Part shown: piece after piece, positions 42,282-57,637 of the stretch
Position numbering within the stretch: the first letter of the stretch is position 1
Layout: each line of letters starts with the position of its first letter
From: Theocolax elegans
Taxonomy: Eukaryota > Arthropoda > Insecta > Hymenoptera > Cerocephalidae
Length of the DNA stretch: 64,000 bases
Assembly (NCBI GenBank): GCA_026168455.1
Contig: CM047429.1
Location: 53,885,027-53,949,026 of the forward strand
Reading direction: 5' to 3'
Notes under the pieces: generated by a model
The model's input: the letters and a program-made list of their open reading frames with translations, nothing else
What the model was told of the DNA's origin: nothing
The model's database searches: none
Program-made: the position numbers and the translations under genes

Positions 42282-45200
42282 TTATTTATTTATTACAACA
42301 TTTAGGTATACTTCCTCTTTATTATTAATATGAAAAATATACAATTAATTGGGGGTAGTTTCGCTTTTCCCGTTTGTTTGAAATCGTAGAAAAAAATGCG
42401 CATATTTACGCTTTGATCATTAACAAATTGTAGTTACCCCTAAGAAAAAGCGTATACAGTATAAACCTTGTGTTCATTTCAAAAGTGATCGTAAAAGTTA
42501 TTTTTATGATAGGGGAGGATAGAATGTCGTAATAGTAACAAGAATCGTACATAACAAACGCAACGTATAATAGACTTATTCATCATCGATTTTGATATAA
42601 GCAAATATACGGATAAGTGTATAGGTTTAGAATTATTTCAAAGTAATTTGATTATTTTCATTATTCGACAAATATAGACGTACACAGTGTAACGATGAAT
42701 ATAATATAATACTTGGCGGGATTGGTAACAAAGAATATGATTGTAATTTCTCAACTCAATAACTCCTTCGAAATTTCCTTAATTATATTTCGCATAGCAT
42801 TGTTCATAGTTATTCTTTGGATTCGTTTCAAAACAATTTAGAGTAACTCATTCAACTAGTAGATAGGGTATAAATAATACTTGGTAACATTGTAAACTTA
42901 GTTTTGCGTTATTTCTCTTGGAATGTAATAAACCTTTATTTATTGTAAAAGAAAAAAATCCGACTTTTTAAGATGATAACTATCGATCTCGAGTTATTAC
43001 AATCAAACAAATCAAATATTTTTTCGAACTCAAACAAAGCAAATGCATAAAAATCTTTTCTTCGCTCAAAAGGAAGAATAACTCAATAACTGAACGTGAA
43101 AACTGATTAAGCAACATAAAGTATAACAAAATTTCCATATTTTAAATTATCACGAATATCAATAGGAAAAACTAAAAGAAGAAAAATTCTGTTTCCCATG
43201 CAATCACGTTCAAGAATCTTTGAACCCCTCTAATATTCAAACACTCGAACGAGTGACAAAATATTCAGAAATATGCATAGAATTTGTATAAATTTTGCAA
43301 AATAATCCACTGACATTAAGCTCGCGATAAAAAAAAGAAACACATCGAATCGAGTTTCCGTAAGTTTCGACGTCAAACAAGACTGCGCTATATACAGAAC
43401 CAACTTGCGCGCTTAAGTTTCACGCTTCATTTCCAATTTTCAGGACCGTCCCACGACTACGTCCCTAACTGCTCTCGATTTTCGCGTCTCGGCGGCTCTC
43501 ACGTCTGTTTCTTATTTACCAAGTTAAACTCGTTCTGCAAATCTAAAAGTTTAAAAAAAAGCGGAATCTTGCGTAACGAGAAGTCGCGAATTACGGATGT
43601 TTTTATCTTTCCCGAGACATTATCGGCGACTTCTTCCGTCTTCTCGGTCTTTTTTTTTTACTGGAGCCGTAAATTTCGTGTCACCGAACGATCACCGCGC
43701 AGCAAAAAGTGATAATAAAAATTGAAATATTGCACTATAAAGAGATCGTGGTATGTATCGGAGGTTATTGACGAGCCAAAGGAAGGCTATAATGTATTAA
43801 TCTGTTTCTACGTGCAGACGTTGTATACGGCAATTTAATATCGTTAATGGTATTGAATAAATACATATTAAATTGAAATAATGTTAAATCTTTAGTATTT
43901 TTTTTTAATTGTAATAAAATTACTATGCATTAAGAAATGCTTAAATAGATAATTTCAAAGGTTTCTAAATAAAACCCAATATTCTAATTCTCGTCGAATA
44001 TCGTCGCGCGACCGCGACATTACAAAATCCATATTATATTTACATTTTACTACAATCTACATAGGATTTAACGAAAATCCCTCAACAAAGCTACTCTGTT
44101 CAATTATTAGCTTTTCACTTTATTACATAGTGCGCGGGACGTTATACCATCTAGAACAGCTCCATAGTAATTATTAATTTCACTAATGAGTATAGAAGAA
44201 GAAAATGGTCAACGATGAAGAATTTGGAGCGTCATCAACAATTAGATTTAGCGAAAAATTACATTGCTTCATTTCCTACTTTACTACGTTACAAAAAATT
44301 GTGATTTTACAGCCCTTACAAAATAATATAAATGTTTCATTGTTCTACTAGCTACAAATCAAGGAAATACGAAAACTTATGCGTAATACAATCCAATTAC
44401 CTTTGTTTAAAATTGCATATTTCTCGTGATATCCGTTTTTATAAAGAAAATTGTATACAGCGCAGCTTAATATATTATATAAACCACGATTACTTTCGAA
44501 AGATGCCCTTTTAAAATTCCTATTCGTTAAATATTTCATGATATGGAAAATAAAATACATTTTGCAATATCAACTATAACATTTAAGTACATATACGATT
44601 AATACGTATATAGTTTATGTAACTACTTAAAGTATTAGTACTTCTAGTGTAAATATTGTGCAATGGAATTTTGTAAAGAAATATCGATTTTTTTTATAGA
44701 CCAACATTAGACAGCGAATAAGAGTTTTGATAAAAACAATTTAATCAACGTTATGACACTCAGGAATTCAAAATATGTGTTTTTTAAGTATCGTTTTTAT
44801 TATCAAAGTTATAAAAAAATAGTATATACTGAAAGCTTAAGAAAACGACATACCAATGAATTGAAAACGATCTTTTCTTCCGATGTACCTTTAAATTACT
44901 CAATAAATTGTTTACAAATGGTATAACACGTACAAAATATAATGAAATTAGTTCGAGCATGGGTGTGAAGCTGCGTGTTAATCGTGCCATTCGAGAATGA
45001 AAAGCCGCGGTTTCTGCGAAACTCGTCTATACGTTTGTTAACGGGCTGAGCTTTAGTGTCTTTTTGCTCGAAGACAAGTGCAAACCACACTGGAATTTCT
45101 ATTCGGTCTGACAAATTTCCGATAATCTACCAACAAGTTTGAACTGACGCAACAACGGAAATCGGACTAGTGTTCAAACAGATTTTATGTTATGTAATTG

Positions 45201-47986
45201 TTAATCACGAGGTTGTCATTGATTGCTATTACTGCATTACCTTACGAAAATGATAAACTTTGTTCCACGTATAATTTGTCACCGACAATGATCTAAAAAA
45301 AAAGTAAATTATTAATTACAACGTACATACTGTATATCTATATTTAGTAATATGCAAGTTATAATCTAAATATTGGTATCAAATAATGCATCAGTCGATA
45401 AGATTCGTCTTCGTTCGGATCCTATAATTTCATTATATACGATTTTAAAATATTTTATAACTTAAATAAAAGTAGTACACTGGTAAATATTTATTTTCAA
45501 CAAAAATATTAAATTAATACTTTGCAAATATTGTTGAGTATCTCAACACATATACGTAAAATATATAAATATGGAAATTTAGATCAATATGAAACATCAA
45601 ATATCCGTTTTCACGAGGTTCCGAGGAAAAGTACCAAGTATACGAAGTTAATGCAATTTTTAAAAAAAATCGATCGGAAAATATATAGCTGTACGATAAA
45701 TAATTCGAGCGCGAGCGGAAAATGAAAGCCAGAAACTCGAGGCTATACCCGAAAACTGCATATGTATCTACGTAATTGTCGAATGACGCATTCCAATTTT
45801 TCGTCGATCGCGTATTATACTTTCGATGTAGTGCCGCAATCATCACCGCAATTGCATTGAATTATATAGGAAGGAGTACGGTGGTGGGAGGTGGTGAGGA
45901 TCCATCAATCACCGGAAATGAATTGTATATTAATTGAGCTAATGCCAGGGGCGCCCTCGGAAACGGACATTATCGAGGCTCCAAACCTTGATTATCGCGC
46001 CCTTTCCGCGGGCTGCGAATTACGATTCAATTATAATTAAATCGAGCGCGAAACGCCGCGTCACTCTATACGCGAAAATCCGAGGGAAATACAGAGAGGA
46101 GTTGGAGAATATAAACACGGAGGAGGAGGACCGAGAAATATTATACGCGCGTATATACAATGCCAACGAAACGCGTGAATTAATGGGAAGCTAGTTCAGT
46201 TCTGAATAGAGTAATTGCCCGAGAATCTGAAGATGTTCCTATAGTTTCTTTAATGTCCAAATTATTATCGCGGTTTTCCGTAATTTTCATTTTTTCATTT
46301 TATGATTAATATACACTGGCATTACTTCTTTTAATAGTTTTTCGACATTATTTCTTCGTTTATTTTATACTGTTACACATTAAAAATGATTTTTGTAAAA
46401 AATAAATATACTTAATCATTATATGCAATAAAATAATGCTTCAACCAGTGAATATTTTGTCGTATATACTGGTACAATAATATATACGAAGAATTAAAAT
46501 TAAATTATTGTCATAATCGATTACTAGCAATAAATCTATCAAAAACTTTAGCGAGAAATGTAAAATCATTTGTAAGTTAATGTTGACCATAAATCGTCCT
46601 GTAGAAAATTATTCGTCTGAAATAAGTCAAATCGATACTCCTCGCAAAACATTCACATTTCTATCTTGCAGTTTAAAAGTTGAAAACTATTTACAATTAA
46701 GAAGATAGATATACATTTAAGTAAAAGACACTGGGAACAAGGGATTACAACCAAGGAAAATATCTGCTTGAAAATAGAAGGGCGAGTGGGAGTCTGACCG
46801 AATCGAACCCTTTTCTACTTAGCTGTGCTAGTTAACCTTCTATCTTTGATCTGCTTTCTTAGTTCTCTTCTGCACTCCAACTCGGGCAACTTCTCGTATA
46901 CCGTCGCCATAATCCCTATTTCTCTTCCCTACACAGACGCATTAGATTTTCTTGGATATTTGCCAACGTAGAGTCAAGGAGATACAATAGCTTTTACTTA
47001 CGCTGCATATGCGTACATTTTGAATTTTACACTATTCCGTGACTTCTATTCATGTATATCACAACATAAAATTTCATTTTTCATTTTTTTTTTAATTTTA
47101 AACGACAACTCGCTATAATTAAACTCTATTGTTTATATATAACAAAATATTTATATAGCACGAATTTGACAATTTACTACACGACTTTACTACAATTTTG
47201 GGTGAAAATAAACGTTAAAATTAAGTTAAATTGCTTACGTACGTATAATATAAATATACTCTACAAAATTTTAAAGTTTATTTAACTAACTTTTTACTTT
47301 TCGCAAATTCATAACAAAAATAAAAAACAATTGGTCCATGTATTTTAAACTCTTGTTCAACGTTAATTACTATTTAAATGTATATTTAATTAAATAAATA
47401 TTGAATTACAGGTATTACAAATTACTGACGCACACGTGAATGTACTTTAAAATATTAAGATTTACTTATAACCTTTTTATATTATCCATTATTTCAATGT
47501 GTTTAATTAAATAAATATTGGATTATAAGTATCTAAAGTGTAACGGACAGGATTTGAATAAAAAAAATTATTTAAAGAAAAAGTATAATAGACATGATAT
47601 ACTTACCTTACTTAAAATTAAGTATTGTGTACTTCAAATTATAATAAAAAAATAACAATTTTTAATTAAATAAACATTTATATTAAATAAAATGTATAAA
47701 TACGTTTTACATACAAGAATGGCACTACAATTTCATCGAAACTAATATATAGTGTATACATTTTATTGGTAAAACAGTGCCATTAGTAATGAAGGACTCT
47801 CACACCCCACCCTGTTAAGTAACTATGCATGTGCTATCGACAGGCCTCGGTTGTATACATACGACCCTATGTACCTCATCTCAACTATTGAGCAGATTTA
47901 TTAGAGAATGGCCTTCGGATACAATTTCAACGGTATGCCTTTAATTTTCAGTGTCGAACACTCAATTGAAATTTCCAATTGTATTG

Positions 47987-47988
<2 letters not shown>
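42282..47988. other. AT-rich intron DNA
   Basis: No gene, RNA gene or element end recognised. CpG-richer patches lie at about 43380-43690 and 45840-46200. A GGGTTCGATTCGG string on the minus strand near 46800 mimics a tRNA T-loop but lacks a tRNA fold. Confidence 0.4.
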
Positions 47989-48043
<55 letters not shown>

Positions 48044-48072
48044 CATGTGTGTGTGTGCGCGCGCGCGCGCGT
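47989..48072. repeat. Compound (AT)n-(TG)n-(CG)n alternating tract
   Basis: About 25 AT units (47989-48038), then a short spacer, TG units (48047-48056) and eight CG units (48057-48072), followed by TATATAAGTGTGTTTGTGTGT. Nearly every step alternates purine and pyrimidine. Open frames across it on both strands are trivial. Confidence 0.93.
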
Positions 48073-51000
48073 ATATAAGTGTGTTTGTGTGTATAATATA
48101 TACGAAGATAAAATACATTAACGCACAAAACCTAATAACGTTATTTTCCAGTAAGTTTCTCTTTCTACTACGAAGCTGGAAATACAATAGAGAAGGATCT
48201 TTAATCTGGGTAAATATTTTCTACGTATAGCACTAGTGACTTTGAGTTTACTCATGTCCAGGATTAACATTATACGCAGCAATATCCTTTCTCGTGTATT
48301 GATTGTTGTGCGTAAAATAATATTGGCCACTCAAATTGTATTATTGTAGGTTTATACCTACTGTAAATTATTCTCTTTAATATGGACCACTAGATGTTGA
48401 TCTTTTGTAAAAAAAAGTTTTCTAAAGATGCAAACCTATGTTTCTGATGTTCCAACTGCATTTTACATTTATTTTTTAAGGAAAACTTTCAACTGCGGAC
48501 TTGAGAGGTACAATTTTTTTTTGACATCCGTTAATTGGTTTTTGTTTGCGTGCCGCTATATTTGAGAAGAAGTTCTTAATTAATGTTTTCGACTTCTTCT
48601 GCATTTCAAGCGGAAAATCTTTGTGAAACTTGAAAACGATTTAAAAATGTGCTCATTAGTTCGGAATTCTTTATTCTGACGAGACAGAGCAATGCGGACT
48701 ATACTTTTTAATTATTTTAGATAATAATTTCTAGGGAGAACAAAAACTTTTTTTTAAATATCTATTTTATATTACAGCTTTTAAGTTTATTTTCTTTGTT
48801 GGAATTTTAAACGACGGGTCAAATCGTTTTAACAGGCTCTAAAATTCATTATTGAAGCATGATACATATATTTTATATTTAATATGAAATGTCGTATTTA
48901 ATTGATAGTATTTCGAAAGAAATTTTTTTACACACTTTTTTATACATCTATCTGACTATAATAAAATTAGTGTATATGTATACTTATAAATATGTTAATT
49001 AAACACTTAAATAATTGATAGTGAACATTGATATAATTTCTATTTTATATTCCATAATTTAGAACTCCAATTATTTGTTTGAATATTCTTGCAACATTGA
49101 ACAAAGTAAACTATGTACAAGTTCGTTTCGTATCGAACGTGTACAGGGAGAATATTTTTTTATAAAAAGTATCTAAATGTTTTGGGTAAATGTTGTATCG
49201 TTAGTTTGGTAAAAATTCTAAAACAAAACACGTACTCGAAGCGTCCCTGTCTGGGAAAAAGTACTATCTGGTATAGTTAAAATTTTAATATGATTCTCAA
49301 TTTTTCTACAAAATTCTGAACAAATATTAATATACCGTATACTATAATATATTCCGTATACCTATAGTATATCGTATGCCTATTGAGAACAGTTTGATAT
49401 AATGTGAAATTTATATCTCCTATATATTCGTTAAATATACAATTAACAACACTTAATTACCTCTAGAATCAATACGATGAAAATTTGATACGACTCTTCC
49501 CTGATAATTAAACCACATCGTCAATCCAAATTATCCCGTAAAACTCATTTCAAATCAAAGTATTCGATTAGCCGGATTATACAAGCGAAAATGCTTTAAA
49601 TCGTACAACAGAAAATTGAATAGACACAATAAGAAAACGTACGTTTTCAGTCATCTGAAACTAAGTACAGGAAAATTAATGAAAATCCATCTCTCCTCTA
49701 GAGGAAAGAAAACGCGATTTTTCCCCGCAGTTGCAAAAAATAAAGCGATTTCGATCGTGCTAGAAAATCGATGCACTCTCGTGTACATAGGGACACATGT
49801 AAAAGTTTGAGGTTGTGTGCGAGCTCATCTTCGTGATTAATGACACTTGTCTTTCGCTGGCTGTTGGTCGATAGCGAACCGCTGAGGGGTAGCTTTATAT
49901 ATGTACCTGAACGAACGCCTACGAGACAACCGGGATAAATAGAACCTTTCTACTTTATCGTACGCAATTTTTGTTGTTTTTATACTTTGCGATTTGATTG
50001 TTAGAGTGGAATTTTTTTTCTTTAAAAAATGAGTTTCTGTTGAATGATGTTTCGAAAAGTGGCAATTTTTATGCGATGCGGGCTATCTCATAGCAAGTCA
50101 ATGTTATGTAAATACAAAGCGGTTCACTTTTTTTTGGTTGATTTTATCGTAACGTAGATCAATGTTTCGAAATATTATCGAATAATGGTTTACTGGTAAA
50201 TAGTATAATAATTCTAATATCTTCAGAATTAGAAAATTTCAAAATGTCTAAATAGGTCTTCCAAAATGTGTAAATTCATAAGAAACGCAAGTACGGTTAT
50301 ATAGGGTATCAAACGAATCGAAGAATTATGACATACGAATAACATTAAATAAATAATGAAACATTAAATTCATACTACTAAACGTAAGATAAAAACTTGA
50401 GTTTTCTATACTTATTTTATTGAATTTTCACTCTCATTTTACTCCGCTTCTCCTTAACTTCCCTACATTAAGTTCTTTTAAAATTTATTTTGTAATAAAT
50501 TCCGACAACAGTATTATAGTTTTTTATTTTCATCTGCGTAACTGTATGTTACACTTATCCGTCGGCATTATCCTTTAATATTTTAATATCGCAGTACATA
50601 TAATTTTACAATAGGCCATAATTTAGAAAAAAAAATAATATTATCTAATTATCAATCTTGTCGCTATTAATTCAACTTTTATTCCCGTGCGTTATTACGC
50701 ATCCTTTATTTCGTTTACGCCATACAACGCGTTTATGAATGTTTCAATAATCGATTTCCCGCTACTAGAAATTGCGCCATTTATTCACTCGATGTAAAGT
50801 TTTTTTTGTTCATTCTACTTGCAATTTGCACTTAATATTAATACTGAAACATCCAAGAGCGAGAGAGAGAGAGAGAGAGAACAAAATTTACAAACGTATT
50901 TCCTATGCAAATTGACGCACTTGATTTTCATAAATCACTAGTCACGTACGTATTTTATCTCCTTCGTACGACATATTTTATTTTGATTAGTTAAAAAAAA

Positions 51001-54000
51001 AATAAATAAACAGAGAAAGGGACTGTTATATCTGTATCCATAAACGTTTACAAACGAAGCTTTCTTTTCCCGTACGAACCCTGAGGGTAAGCATACATAT
51101 ATATAAGGATATTATTCTTCTACTCTCTCTTTCTCTCTTATATAGGAACTTTTTGTTTATTCATGTTACAGTGCCCCGTGTATTTTCTCTTATCGCTGAT
51201 AAGGTGATAATGGACGAATCGTCCCTTACTTAAAAATATTATACGCGCAAACGTTTAGTTTTCATGAGAAATGTCGTAAAGGTAGGCAGAGAATATATGT
51301 ATATACGAATGTAAGAAACACAAATGTAAGCAAAAAGTACGTCTATCCGACCGTAAAAGAATAATGTCTGCGCATACCTACGTTCATCCCTAGAGGCCAT
51401 ACGAGAGAGCTCCAAGATATACACGCGAAGGGTGATTCTGTGTCAAGTCAACAAGTAAAACATTTTAAATCTCCAAATGTGCATATATGTCTCTCGGTTA
51501 TTTTATAGAAAAATAAATACGATATATGCCTCATGAAAACCACCATACGCCTTTCACTTTAAATTTTCATTAGATTGAATTATTTTTCTGTGTACGCCAG
51601 AACTTTTTATTGCACAAGTACCATTTCCTAATCAACTTAATAATTACATTCGAATATTGGTTTTAGGTACATTCGCCTTGTATCAATCATTCTAACTCGT
51701 AAATAAATTTTAACGAATCTTAACGATAATTCAATTTTTAATTTAAAATAAAGACACTAAATATCTTACTGCTAAATTCGGCATATAGGAATTCTACGTA
51801 AAATTTATACTTTTCCCATTCTCCTGAATAAATTAAATTCTTGATTCATGTATAGGAAAGTAAAAGATTAAATGACGCAAATCCTCCCCAATTTTTCAAT
51901 TGATCCTGTATCTCGACGATTCTATATTCACGAAGAGACGCAATCCACCCCGACTTCCATTTCGCATATATACCGTCATACATGCTTTCGTAGCTGCCAT
52001 ATATACGTTATAGTTTTCCATCGTCTTGTTTCTTATCGTCGAAGAATCATCAATGTATTCTCGAGGAAAAAGTTGAAGAAAACCTGCCAGAAATCCGAAT
52101 GATTTACATCGTTTTTTTCCCATACCTTTATAATCTTTTTTTCTCTTTCGCGTCTGCTCAAATTTTTTCGCTTGACAAGAGTTGCAAACGATTCAAGCTA
52201 GTTAGAGTATGACAGTCCTATACAGGATTTAAGGATGATTGAATTGAACTTGTCAAAATGAACTTTCTTTGACGCAGTTTTTACATGTTCCTAAAATGAA
52301 ATAGGTTAATCATTAATGTCAATTTATATAGAGACGTTTACAATTCGTTATTATTTAACACTCCAATTTATTCTTAAACCTCACGATAAAAAATATGTAC
52401 GTATATTTCGAGATTTACTTTTTTGTAAGCTTAATCGGGTATCCAAAGTATTTGCGAAAAATAATTTTTAAAATTACTTTTTTGATAAACATTTTTTCAT
52501 CAATAAGTGTGCATATTTTCTACTTTAGTTTTTCGAAATCGGAATTTTCACATCTAAAAGAAAAACCATTTTTCGATAAATATTTCTGCAACTATTCACT
52601 CTAAATTCACTTATTTATTCAAAACATTCTTTATTTGGTATAACAGTAAAAATGTAAAAGGTTAAAAAAATTTAGTTTCTTTTAAGTAATAATGTACAGT
52701 TTTACTTTGACGGGGTATCATTGAATATATTATACAATTATTAATTTTGCACTAACAACTAATACTATGGTCATCACCACTATAACATTCTCATTCGTGA
52801 AGATACAATAAGGTTAGGAGAATCAACTTAATATAAACGAAAGATGCATATTGTTACTAAAAAAATGTTAATATTTGTATAGTTGAAATATCAACTGTAT
52901 ATAACATTTTTTTAAGATTTGGTTTAAGCTTTAGTAAGCGGATAAAATTTATTATTTTTACAAATACCTTGAAAACGGTAAAAAATATAGCGTAACAGAC
53001 GAAATTTTCGAATTTTTTAAAGGAGAAAATCCATACTTCAAATAATGAAATAGTGTTTATTAAGTCTTATTTGTTTATCATAGAGAGTAGAAGTTTTAAT
53101 TTTTTGAAAATATCTGTGAAACAAACTAAATTTGAAATAATTTATTTTAATATATTTTTATCTAGCACGTTTTGATAATAAATTGTAGGATAAAGCTATT
53201 TTATAAACCGCTGTTACCGCAATAATTTTATATGAATTAGATATTAAAATCACCATCTTATAACATTAACCTTTTTTTTTTACTTTCAAAAAATCTTATA
53301 TCTTGCTAGCATATAGTCTGCAAAAATTATACGGATTCATAAAGTGTTACACCTTCAAAGTTGTATAGTGGAACGTTATAATTTAAATGCGTGAAACAAA
53401 TGCATTTTTTTTCTTTTTTTTATAAAGTCGACGATTTCCATGTTATGACAATTTTAATGGCGCGGCATTCACATTTTAGTATTTCAATGGGTTCCTTTAT
53501 GAGACAAATTTCCCCGGGTATCTGGGAAGTTTCATAGCCATTGTACTGCATATTAGGCAATATACCACCATTTTCAACAAGACATTTGCGTTTTCAAAGA
53601 ACGATGAGATGCTATTCTCAACATTGTCTCTATCACTCGTAAAGCACTACTGATGATTTGCCCTCTATTTTTCACATAAAGTATTTTACTATTCATATTT
53701 ATCCCTAGAATTGGCAATTATTTAAAATATAATTTTAAAATATAATTTTAAATTCAACGGATTAACGTTAATTGTGATTACATATACTGAAAAAGTATTT
53801 CATATTACCTTACGAAAATAAACTCGAAAGTACAAGTAATAGTGGCAACTTATTGAGAAATAAAATGAATTCAATACCATTGTGTTTTCATATTATCAAA
53901 CGATAAACATTGCTCCACTTAATTTTCGAAAAGAAACTTTAGCAATTTGAACTGAAACGACGGAGCGTAGGTATTTTTATCAAACAGAGAGAGCAGCTAT

Positions 54001-57000
54001 TTTTTTATTCGGTCTATGTGAGCTTATCATCGTCGATTAATTGTTTTTGATCGGGAAAAGAAGTGGATCAACCGGATTTTAGTTAACCGTGACTGATGAT
54101 CCTTGAGTCACGAATAAACTTGGAGCCTGCTAGGTTTACGGCTTTTTCGTTTAATTGACTTTACACAAAAATTGCTTTACAAAGTTCCGAACAATTTAAA
54201 TTACTTCGCAAGGCCAAATTGGAACTTCCGCCTTCAGCGAACTTAATCTGAAATTTTTCTCTTTTTTTCGAAAATATATACATTAGAAAAAAGTTAAAGT
54301 AAATTTGTATTGTTAAGTACACGTGATGAATAAATCGCTGCATAATTTATAAAACTTAAAAACTTTTTAAATAATTTATTGCATGATTCTCTTATTTTTC
54401 ATTCTACAAGTGAGAATCGAATTAAAATAATATGGGAACAATTAAAATAGTTATATATTGCAATACGCAAAATATTATATTTACAAAATAAGGATATATT
54501 TTTGAGAATTTCTAAAATAACTTGCATTATATTTATAAAAATAATATATAAAAGTATTATACACTAGTGGAATCGTTAAGATATACCTGAAGTCACATAA
54601 ATTTTCTCATATATACATCATGAAGCAAATGTGTGCGATCCATTAAATAGAAGCTCAACCGTGGTGTTACCTTTGTAATACCGCAATTCGGTGTACCTTA
54701 ATAATAAAGTACTTTACGATTTATAAAATTTAAACTTTTCAACTAATTTACATGAATAATTATTTATTTAATAAAGGTTAATAAATAACTAGAAAGAAGG
54801 TTGGACCAAAATAGTCACGCGTTTTATCATTTTATAAAACAATGAATATAACGGATAACCCAATAACCAGAAACGTATATTACTAACGTAGTAGAAGCCA
54901 ATAGCTATTATTAAAATTAAACCAAAATTTCGTAATACGCATGTACGTACGTCAAACTTGTGTGATTTTCACCAAGAGAAACTTGATAACTTTATGCTAC
55001 AAGAGTCTGAACAGTAAAGTGTCAGAGATAACTTGATATACACAAGCCCAATAAGACAATAGACAGAGATAGATGTTATACTGGAAAAGCTTTACTGCAC
55101 AAGCCAAACGAGAAATTTCGGTATCTGCCTATATACTTCTCTCACTCTCTGTCTCTCTCTCTATCTATATATATATATACGTACGTGTATATATATACGC
55201 GTGAGCGCACGTGTGCGAACACTGTACTTTTACCAGTGTCCCCTAATTTTATTATACTCGACCAAACAACTTTAGACCTCGTTGTATACCGGTGGAAAAT
55301 CAGAATAACACGTACAATTAAATCGGTCGATTTCGCGAGCATGCACGCGGTACCTCCTAACTTGTTGTGCAAATTCACCTGCTGTAGATGTTAAAGCAAT
55401 TTAAGGCTTTTCGAGTTTACGCGTCGCTTCTGCAACTCGGATTAAGATACGAGTGTATGGTGATTAAAAAAAAAAAGGTAAATTTTAGTACAGGCATTAA
55501 AGTTTAATTCTCCTTTAATTCCATATCATTTCTCAAGGGGCTCAAATTATTTGCCTTATAACGAATGCAAAATGTCCGAAGTTAATCCGATTCGAGATAA
55601 TCCTTTAGCGTGGCATTAGATATTGCTAAATGTACCCGCATCCACCGTTTCGTTAAATAATTTCTTTTTTATTTATCAACGTTGAACTCCCATCTAGTCT
55701 GGCGACGCAACGCTTTGAAGTTCCATTAAATCCCGAATAAGATATAATTACTTAATTTCTTAACCTCAACGCTCTCATTTTGTTTAAATTATTAGAAATT
55801 TAAATTATTATTTTATGCTTAAACGCAAAATACAAATTAATTTTAGTTTTATCACACTCCAGGAACACTCTTATAAATTACACATTTTGACAAAATATTT
55901 TTGACATTAGATATGTTTTGCATTGAGGACAGTACAATTACTTATTTGTGAAAGAATTATTTACTTTAAAGTTTTTTATAAATGCCTCTATACCATGTAT
56001 TTTAAAAATTGTGAAACATTTATTCTCCTGTGCGACGAAAATTATGGAGCATATTTGTGCTCAGAAATTCATTAGACAATTTGCCTCGTATAAAAAGTGT
56101 TCCTTTGCTCGGAGGTAAAATAAAAAGTTCCACATCTTTCTTATTTTTCAAAATTGTACGATGTTATATTTAGTAATTAAACATATATAACTATATAAAC
56201 TACATATAAACAAACAATTCATATAAATAATTACATAACATGTTATTTAATTAAATTATCACAGTTTAAATGCCAAAATTAATGCCACAGATATTTTAAA
56301 ACAACTTTCACTTTGAAATATAATTAATCTTCATGATATTCGCAAATGTTGCAAAATGTCTATTAGTGAAAGTAGCATAATATCGTTATTACATTTTACA
56401 CAAGTAATTACGAGGAAACTTTTAAAATCGTTTACATAGACATTTGACTGTCAAAAAGTTAAACCAAATATAATTCGCATATAGGAAACGTGATTTATAC
56501 CTCCTAACTGTGATACAAAACTTGCTCCATACTTGGTAGCATGTAAATTGTAATAGATGTAATAAAGTAACGTTAAATATCAAAAAAGTTATAATAATGC
56601 TTTAAAATCACGAAAACAAAAAATTAAGCAAATATGTGTTTGACAGATTATTGTATATTAACTTCTTTATGCTTTTTTTACTAAAAATCCGTGATGACTC
56701 GATGACTTGTCAACTGTATATTTGTTAAGCACACTTATCGTTTCAGACAGCAACATTTTTCACTGTAACATCGACATAGATTGTTGTATTTTTGTGTTTC
56801 ACTTATTAAGCATTAAAATATATTTGAATTGAATATATTTCATAAATGGTTTACTATATACAAATTCATTACATCCCTTTTCAATCGATTAGCAAAGTTA
56901 TAGCGTTGTTAAACAACTCATAAGTAAAGGAAGATATCAAAATGAGAAATGTAATTTTCGAAAACATAGTATATCACGTATATTATAAAGCAAATACAAA

Positions 57001-57227
57001 AAATGAAGGGAATGATAATATACATACGGGAGATTAGGCGTATAGAGGAGAAGTAATGCGTTGTCTCCCGAAAGCATGAAAAATGATAGGTAAACACAGT
57101 GAATTTTGAGTACGATGCCTCAAGGATCAACAATTATGATCTATGCCCGTTGAAATCGTTGAGGAGAATAAGGTAAATGGAAAAAATGTCACTTGTTACA
57201 GAATATTTCCATTCGATTTGTTCGCAG
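48073..57227. other. AT-rich intron DNA with short simple repeats
   Basis: About 9.2 kb without recognisable genes or elements. It includes a GA run at about 50858-50880 and CT/AT runs near 55139-55200. The final bases form the acceptor of the receptor intron. Confidence 0.4.
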
Positions 57228-57446
57228 ATACATAGCTATCGTGAATCCCCTGAGGCCACGGATGGGAAAACGAGCGACTTTGTGCATTGCGCTTGCCGTT
57301 TGGGCTGTGGGTGCTGTATTATCGCTGCCGAATCTACTTTTTTTCACGACTTTCACCCAAAAGTTCACCAACGGCGAGGTGAGGGTCATATGCTACGCTA
57401 GCTGGCCTGACCAAGGCGAAGATGGTCAGAGTTACGACGAGTATCT
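57228..57446 (+). CDS. TkR99D: Tachykinin-type GPCR, coding exon 2 (DRY end, TM4, ECL2)
   Basis: The exon follows TTGTTCGCAG. Its first base completes the Arg codon of the DRY motif and is followed by Tyr-Ile-Ala-Ile-Val-Asn-Pro, the usual ICL2 start of neurokinin receptors. TM4 contains the conserved Trp (VWAVGAVLSLPNLLFF). ECL2 has a Cys (VICYASWP) that would bond to C139 of TM3. The exon ends after the second base of a Leu codon at CT|GTGAGT. The splice phase matches both neighbours, which strongly supports these borders. It is 219 bp long. Confidence 0.92.
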
Positions 57447-57637
57447 GTGAGTATCGGAAAGCTTTTATAATACAAACACGAAATATATAAGTATTCGATA
57501 AATCTCACCTCCCCAAACGATCAATATATGGATAAGAAAATCAAAACTTTACCAATAACTGGTTATTGATCGAAACGAAAAGAGAATTAATTTATTTGTC
57601 TGATATTAACAATATTATCTGTTATTTCCTTTGAAAG
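57447..57637 (+). other. Short receptor intron (191 bp)
   Basis: Begins GTGAGTATCG and ends CCTTTGAAAG. It is AT-rich and contains no features of its own. Its small size contrasts with the 48.7-kb intron just before. Confidence 0.9.

Larger units (their letters stand above)
8566..57227 (+). other. Giant first coding intron of the receptor (about 48.7 kb)
   Basis: The intron begins GTGAG at 8566 and ends TTGTTCGCAG at 57227. It splits the DRY codons after the second base of Arg, and the downstream exon restores the frame exactly. About a third of its length is recognisable mobile or duplicated DNA: the foldback element, the LTR retrotransposon, a small inverted-repeat element, a tandem duplication and a 5S-derived SINE. 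Without the 15.7-kb LTR element it would be about 33 kb. All insertions must be spliced out together with the intron. Confidence 0.85.

Noticed and set aside
46780..46830. tRNA T-loop-like GGGTTCGATTCGG on the minus strand
   Set aside because: The flanking bases do not form a T-stem, and no D-arm or anticodon arm is present upstream.
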